From positions 51,252,753 through 51,316,752 of the forward strand of contig NC_090281.1 of NCBI RefSeq assembly GCF_037392515.1: 64,000 nucleotides of DNA, read 5' to 3'. The notes under the pieces were generated by a model. The model had not been told where the DNA came from. It ran no database searches and worked only from the letters and a program-made list of their open reading frames with translations. Numbering within the stretch: the stretch's first letter is position 1; each line of letters opens with the position of its first letter. Source of the DNA: Haliotis asinina. Its lineage: Eukaryota > Mollusca > Gastropoda > Lepetellida > Haliotidae. Shown one piece after another: positions 58,720 through 64,000 of this stretch. The position numbers were made by a program, and so were the translations under genes.

Positions 58720-60030
58720 TTCATAAAACGGACGAAAACATACATGATTCATTGGCCTCTCTTCTTTAATATTAAGAGTTCTGAATAATTTTGTTTTCAA
58801 ATAATAGAGTATCATGAAATGGTAATATTTATCAGAGATAAATGACATTACATTTCAGTATAAAGTCTTGTGTTCAATGTGTCACGATCCTTACATAACA
58901 CACACAGCTTCTATAGGCTGGGTGAGGGCATGCATTGTTATTAAAAGTTGTTTATTTACATTCTCGGAAAAGATTTTAAGGTGGAAAACCTGGTTAAATG
59001 TCCTTTTCAATCAGTTTCGCTTTACATTTTACATTAAACAAAATTAAAATTTGCAGAAACGTTTCCACGTGATATTTCCATATATTGGTTGCCACCCTAT
59101 AAACTGTTTAGTTTCAACATACCGTGTGCCTGTGTATATAAACATTTACACGGGGACTGTTTTCATGTGAAAACTGACATTTTGAAGTTGAATTGAATGT
59201 TGGCAATGTTGTTGCACTTAACCTCAGCCATAACAGCAGCACCACATTGACTCGACCACACTGGCCATTGGACACAATAGACGCTGCCAGACACTTTGTG
59301 GTACAGATTTAACCACTGTGCTACCCCCTGTCTTGACAGTACACATAGGATAGTGAAACCCAATGCTCAAAAGGTAGACCTTAGTATTACCTTTGTTCTC
59401 GCGTTTGATGAACGAAACCGTGTCCATTTGTATATCGATGTGATTATTTTCAAGGTTCTCTCTTCAGACCTTTGTTTCCCTACTCTTAAATGTAGTCCAT
59501 TTCTGGCATCCCCAGTCGTGATATGGCTGGAAATTTAATCAAAGCGGCGTAAAACTAAACTCACTCATTTAAATGTAGCAGTATTGATAGTTGTTATGTT
59601 AGCCCTTTTAGTTGGTGATAAATACCACTTAGAAAAGTAGGGGATACTAGATGTAAAAGATTGATAAAATGCAAAATTTAATGATGAAACCTAGGGGGAA
59701 ACAGATGATGAAGAGAAATTAAGGGAAAATGTGACAATTAATGTTATTCCTTTGGATGTGTTTCATTTTTAATTACCTTTCCTCATATGCATTGGCACTG
59801 ACAATTGGTACACTCGCAAAATGGAATATCCTCTACTTTTTGGAAATGGTATGTGATAACAGTTCGGTGCCAAAACTTCTGCAGCAACAGAGACGTATCA
59901 CTTGCAGACATATGCCCGGATGTATATTTGTTCCCAGTGCAGCCTGACAACATAGAAAGTGTTGAACACACAGGCGAAATGTTAAGGGTCTTCTGTACAG
60001 TCTTCTCAGTTAGGCTCAAGATCTAGGTAA
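58720..60030. other. Intergenic, with fragments of other interspersed elements
   Basis: No gene recognised. 59247-59323 contains a possible degenerate RNA polymerase III promoter on the minus strand (see findings). 59500-59573 is an element fragment annotated separately. Confidence 0.4.
59500..59573 (-). repeat. Interspersed element fragment, family 3
   Basis: On the minus strand it reads AATGAGTGAGTTTAGTTTTA then CGCCGCTTTGATTAAATTTC, CAGCCATATCACGAC and GGGGATGCCAGAAATGG. The head resembles family 1 (GAGTGAGTTTAGTTTTACGC), but the following body (a sort of CACGGCGGGGGACACCAGAA consensus that I recall from abalone DNA) is different. Confidence 0.6.
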
Positions 60031-60034
60031 GAAT

Positions 60035-60290
60035 TGATCATTGGGTAACTCAGACCTCTTTGTAAGAGGGGACTACCAGGATCGGGTGGTCAGGCTCGCT
60101 GACTTGATTAACACGTACGCGTGTCTTGATTAACACGTGTCATCGGTTCCCTTTTGCGTAGATCGATGCTCATGCAGTTGATCACTGGATTCTTTGGTCC
60201 AGACTGGATTAGTTTTGCAGACCGCCGCCATATAGTTGGAATATTGCTGAGTGCGGCGTTAAAATAAAGTCACTCACTCTCAGTTACACT
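60035..60290 (-). repeat. Family 1 interspersed element, copy 4
   Basis: Minus-strand copy with GAGTGACTTTATTTTAACGC, CGCACTCAGCAATATTCCAA, the GGCGGCGGTCTGCAAAA core, GAACCGATGACACGTG and CCCGATCC. It carries an internal duplication of CTTGATTAACACGTGT-like sequence at about 60103-60140, absent from the other copies. Confidence 0.87.
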
Positions 60291-60294
60291 CGGG

Positions 60295-62275
60295 ACTTTT
60301 CATTCACCCACTGTATTACTCAGTACTTGAAGCCAACTGGAGAAACATACTGCGTTCTTGTATTAGATGCCAGGTATCACACTCACCTTGCACGCTGATA
60401 ATAGCCATCATGGTCACATAAGGTGTATGTATATGTTACGGTCAGATAGTGAAACCAGCTGTTTGTCACAAGTGACTACGAGGGTCAGCTATTTCGGGTT
60501 ATTTTGTCTAACAACAATCAATATAGTTCAGTTCTTTCATGAAATTCCTTTTCTTCTATATGTGGTGGACAGGGATTTGTGAGGCGTGGCTGCTCTGGAC
60601 ACAGTAGATGTCGAACAAACAGGTGCAAATGCTTCAAAGCCAAGCTGAAGTCGCTGCCACAATAGTTTTAACTGTTCAAAAAAGTGATGTTGAAATTGTG
60701 ATCCACTGTTGTAGATTAAGAGAAGTTTCATGAAATGACTGAAGTATATTAAATGTTACACAAAACGACGCGAAATGGCTCACCCTCATAGTCAAATCAC
60801 GAAATGGCTGAAATCCTTAGTCATTTCACCAAATGACGCAGTCTGACGGTAACATGTATATGTATCTATTTTCAAACTATGCACTGACGTTAAGACAGAG
60901 AATATGCAAGGCTATGCTGACCTACCAGCATTATGAACGTTACCATGTATGAGTGTCAGCACAGCTTCACGCTGTAATCTCGCGCTGTTAGATTTCTGAC
61001 ATATTTCACATTGTGGACAGGGATTAAATGTCTCTACACCACGTTATCAACACGCCATGTCGATGTCCTCTCCCTCGGGATTAGGCGTACAGCTCGTGTA
61101 AGTAGTCTGGCACAATGAAAACGTATCTTCAGTTTTTTAATATTCTAGTTTTCTACCTTACACATTTGTTGGTATGAAACGTTTAATCAGCATCTGTCAC
61201 TAAATGTACCTGGATATACCGAGCGTCTCAGAGCCGAGTCAAACTCAAACCTTACACACACTTTACATTCATTCTATTAACAGTTACCAAAGTTAGAGAG
61301 CTGATTTTTCTATTACAGAACTGTTATCGTCAGAAGGAACGCCTGTAGATTCGTTTTTTCTGTCTAGCCCTGGCAAAACATAGTGAACTTCGAACCGTGT
61401 AACAGAGATGTAACCTATAAGGTAGTAGGGCTATAGTAAGTAAGTGTAAAAACTGTATTTTCAAATAAACAAGTTTGTTAATCACGTGTCCTTATATCCT
61501 TGTTTATCGTATACCTTGTTGTTAACATACTGTCACCATGTAGACAAAAAACCCAACATTTTGTTACATTTAGCTTTCACTACTCAGTACTATTGAAGAT
61601 GTGCCTCTTGCATGTGCGTTCATGCAACTTGTATTGTAATCTACCTTTGGTCTATTCAGAAATAAAGCAGATATATGTCAAGTTAGTCACTGGCTTTCCT
61701 CGCCTTTTTGTTCCGCGCCATCTTTGAGGCACCGCCCATTCACGTATAATGTAATCGAACCACTGACCATTCCCTCTAAGTGTAAACTGTCAATCTCCAT
61801 GACAGCAGAGGATAGTATATGACATCGTGAGTTAGTGAGTGAATTGATGAGAATCGTTTTGGGTAGTATTTCAGTTACACCCAGAATCATTATGACATGA
61901 TGAGACCCGAACATCAATAAAACAGTTCAATGATTTAAAACATATATTTATCATCTTTATTCTGTATTAGTCACTACATTAATCGGGGTTATTTATGCAG
62001 ATGTAGATGCTGACTTAACATACTTCACTAAAATAGCTGAAAAATTCTCTTTGATTTCACTATAAAATGACAAGCGAAATCAGTGATCAAAGGGAGGTAA
62101 CTGCGACATTCCTAAATGACGATCTCCCTGTGACAAGCGTGACACGTTGTCAGATGTCTGTCAGTGCGCGCCATCAAACTGATCGAAGTGTTATACAATA
62201 CTCACGCTGGTAGCTTCACTAATGAACAAAGAAATTAGTTATTTTGTTAGACATGGTGGTAGCGCTCACACTAAC
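60295..62275. other. Intergenic, no recognisable gene
   Basis: AT-rich DNA with only short frames. A small inverted repeat (GAAATGGCTG and AGTCATTTC, 60801-60827) sits in a patch where GAAATGRCTGAA also recurs directly (60732 and 60801). Confidence 0.4.
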
Positions 62276-62279
62276 AAAT

Positions 62280-62364
62280 AAGAGAGAGAGAAAGAGAGAG
62301 AAGGGAGAGGGAGAGAGGGGAAGAAAGAGCGGGAGAGACGGAGGGAGGGGAGAGAGAGAGAGAC
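62280..62364. repeat. Impure (GA)n purine tract
   Basis: An 85-bp all-purine run apart from two C interruptions, with GAGA, GGGA and AAGA variants. Such tracts can form triplex DNA. The open frame across it (Arg/Glu/Gly-rich) is repeat translation. Confidence 0.9.
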
Positions 62365-62885
62365 TGTGGAAAGATCAGATATACAGCAACTATTTCCTGG
62401 ACCTGATAGTGTTGTGTCAAGTAACATTACACTTTACCGACAATGTAAGATGCAAACAATGAGTATTGACTTTGTCTGATAATACTGGTGGCATAGCGAG
62501 CATGGAGTTTTGTTAAGAACATAATAAAAGATGTGTAATTTACTATTAAAAAACACTCTGGAAAATTTCTGGAAACAGATTCTATCAGACGCAACAGAAA
62601 AAAACAACAAAAAAACTGAAGAACAACTGAAAATATACCAAAATATATATACATACCTTCATGCAGATTTAATCATATGTTTACTTTTCCATTGAAAATA
62701 CCTTTAGTTTCATGTCCACAACATCTATTCCCAAACGAGACTTTTCTTTCGTATATTTAAATATGCTTCGATGTATAACTTTTAAAAAAAAAATTTAAAT
62801 ATATTTTAAAAATAATTTTTTTTAAATGCATATCAATATCAATCAAACTTTTCAAATACGGTAATTGTGAGGTTGCAGATTCATT

Positions 62886-62889
<4 letters not shown>

Positions 62890-62958
<69 letters not shown>

Positions 62959-63041
62959 AACAAACACACATACACAAACATACACAAACACACACAAACA
63001 CACACAAACACAAACACACACACAAACACACACACATTTAT
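62890..63041. repeat. (CA)n microsatellite with CAAACA variants
   Basis: About 32 perfect CA units, then a mixture of CACAAACA blocks. The Val/Cys and His/Thr peptides in overlapping frames are translated repeat. Confidence 0.97.
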
Positions 63042-63570
63042 TTTCAAACTGTTTTCTAGGATGAAAGCTCATTAGGTCCACATACATAAATTCAACAACA
63101 GTTGTTTCAGTCAAGTTCCAGAAACAAAAAATTAACATATGTGCATTACCGAAACCACAAGGTGATCGTGTATACTCACTTTTCGAATCGTTCAAAGCAC
63201 GATCTTGCTGAACTGATAAATTGTGTTGTGTGACAAAATTCATTGTGTCAAGTTTTACCTTTGTAATTTGAAAAATAGCAATGCACTGGAGATAGATGTA
63301 ATTCAAGATACTTCACTGGTTACAGTCATATAAGATTCAAAAGAAATTCCAGACACTCCGATTCTTCCAAATAACCGTGCCTTATCTGTTTACCGTTACA
63401 TGTAGTTAACTTGAAAGAATAGATTTGTTCTTTACTGAGCATGAACAGTATGCGAATATGTACAGAGTGAATGTTGTTTCAACGTTACCACCACGTACGT
63501 CCATTAACAAATGGCATTTTAGCTAGCATTTAAATTAAACCATCAACATCAAATACTCAGTCTTTTGATT
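63042..63570. other. Intergenic, no recognisable gene
   Basis: AT-rich unique DNA between the CA microsatellite and the terminal tandem array. Nothing recognised. Confidence 0.4.
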
Positions 63571-63574
63571 CGGT

Positions 63575-64000
63575 TTAAACTACCAGCAAACAGTCGAGGA
63601 TGTTTTCTTTTCTTACCAAGTATACCACTCGATAAGCCACGAACAACCGGTCTAGAAAGTTAGTTTTCTATGTTGATAAACCACCAACAAATATTCTTGG
63701 ATGTTAGCTTATAGTTTTAGCATACTGATACGCCACCAACAAACAGTCTAGCATGTTTTCTTTTCAATTAATAGGCCACCAACAAACAGTTTTGGATGTT
63801 GTTTCTTTTATTGATAAGTCACCAACAAAACAGTCCAGGATGTTGTTTCTTTTATTGATAAGTCACGAACAAACAGTCTAGGATGTTAGATTTTTACTAA
63901 TATGTCACCAACAAACAGTGTCGAATATTTGGGTTTTTTTATTCATTGGTCACCAACAAAGAGTCTTGGGTGTTAGGGTTTTTTTAATTAATAGCCCACC
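63575..64000. repeat. Tandem array, about 44-bp unit, truncated by window edge
   Basis: The core CCACCAACAAACAGTCTAGG with a T-rich remainder (ATGTTGTTTCTTTTATTGAT) recurs about every 42-53 bp, at roughly 63577, 63636, 63680, 63732, 63774, 63818, 63862, 63904, 63949 and 63993. The right part is the most regular, and the array continues past the window. Confidence 0.93.

Noticed and set aside
62757..63306. 141-codon and other frames with Val/Cys or His/Thr runs
   Set aside because: Translation of the CA microsatellite.

Overview
The window is AT-rich, intron-bearing eukaryotic DNA of very low gene density. It most resembles an abalone-type gastropod mollusc. Three things point there: the only recognisable gene is an animal DMRT (doublesex/mab-3-related) transcription factor; several interspersed elements carry a short repeat that I recall as very abundant in Haliotis sequence (head with ACGCCGCACTCAGCAATATT, body with GGGAACCGATGACATGTG); and simple repeats and minisatellites are dense. 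The species call rests on memory of those repeats and is inference. The DMRT call rests on the residues themselves.

Layout. 1-17 kb has no recognisable gene: an edge tandem array (41-bp unit), microsatellites, one degenerate interspersed element, and two stretches that look like regulatory DNA (about 8.65-9.2 kb). 18.39-27.75 kb holds the DMRT gene on the minus strand. Exon 1 (27382-27751) encodes the DM zinc domain and exon 2 (18390-19288) encodes the DMA domain and a long low-complexity C-terminus. They are separated by an 8.1-kb intron and together give a 422-residue protein. The intron and both flanks contain GC/CpG-richer or homeodomain-site-rich islands that could be enhancers. 28-42 kb is upstream DNA with microsatellites, a cluster of CACGTG sites near 37.7 kb, an 18-bp minisatellite and one unexplained open frame at 41.8-42.2 kb.

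42.7-48.4 kb is a cluster of five different tandem arrays (units about 66, 79, 78, 93 and 75 bp), some of which share sequence motifs. 48.9-60.3 kb contains four copies of the abalone-type interspersed element, one with an 11-bp target-site duplication, around a 4.2-kb minisatellite (53931-58132) built from 17-bp and 13-bp units with higher-order repeats. The right end holds GA and CA microsatellites and a 44-bp tandem array running off the window.

No prokaryotic genes, CRISPR, confident rRNA or tRNA gene, or autonomous transposon was found. Most open frames here are chance frames in AT-rich or repetitive DNA, many lacking an ATG. The interest lies in the DMRT locus with its tandem splice donor, its candidate enhancers, and the unusually dense, hierarchically organised tandem repeats beside it.
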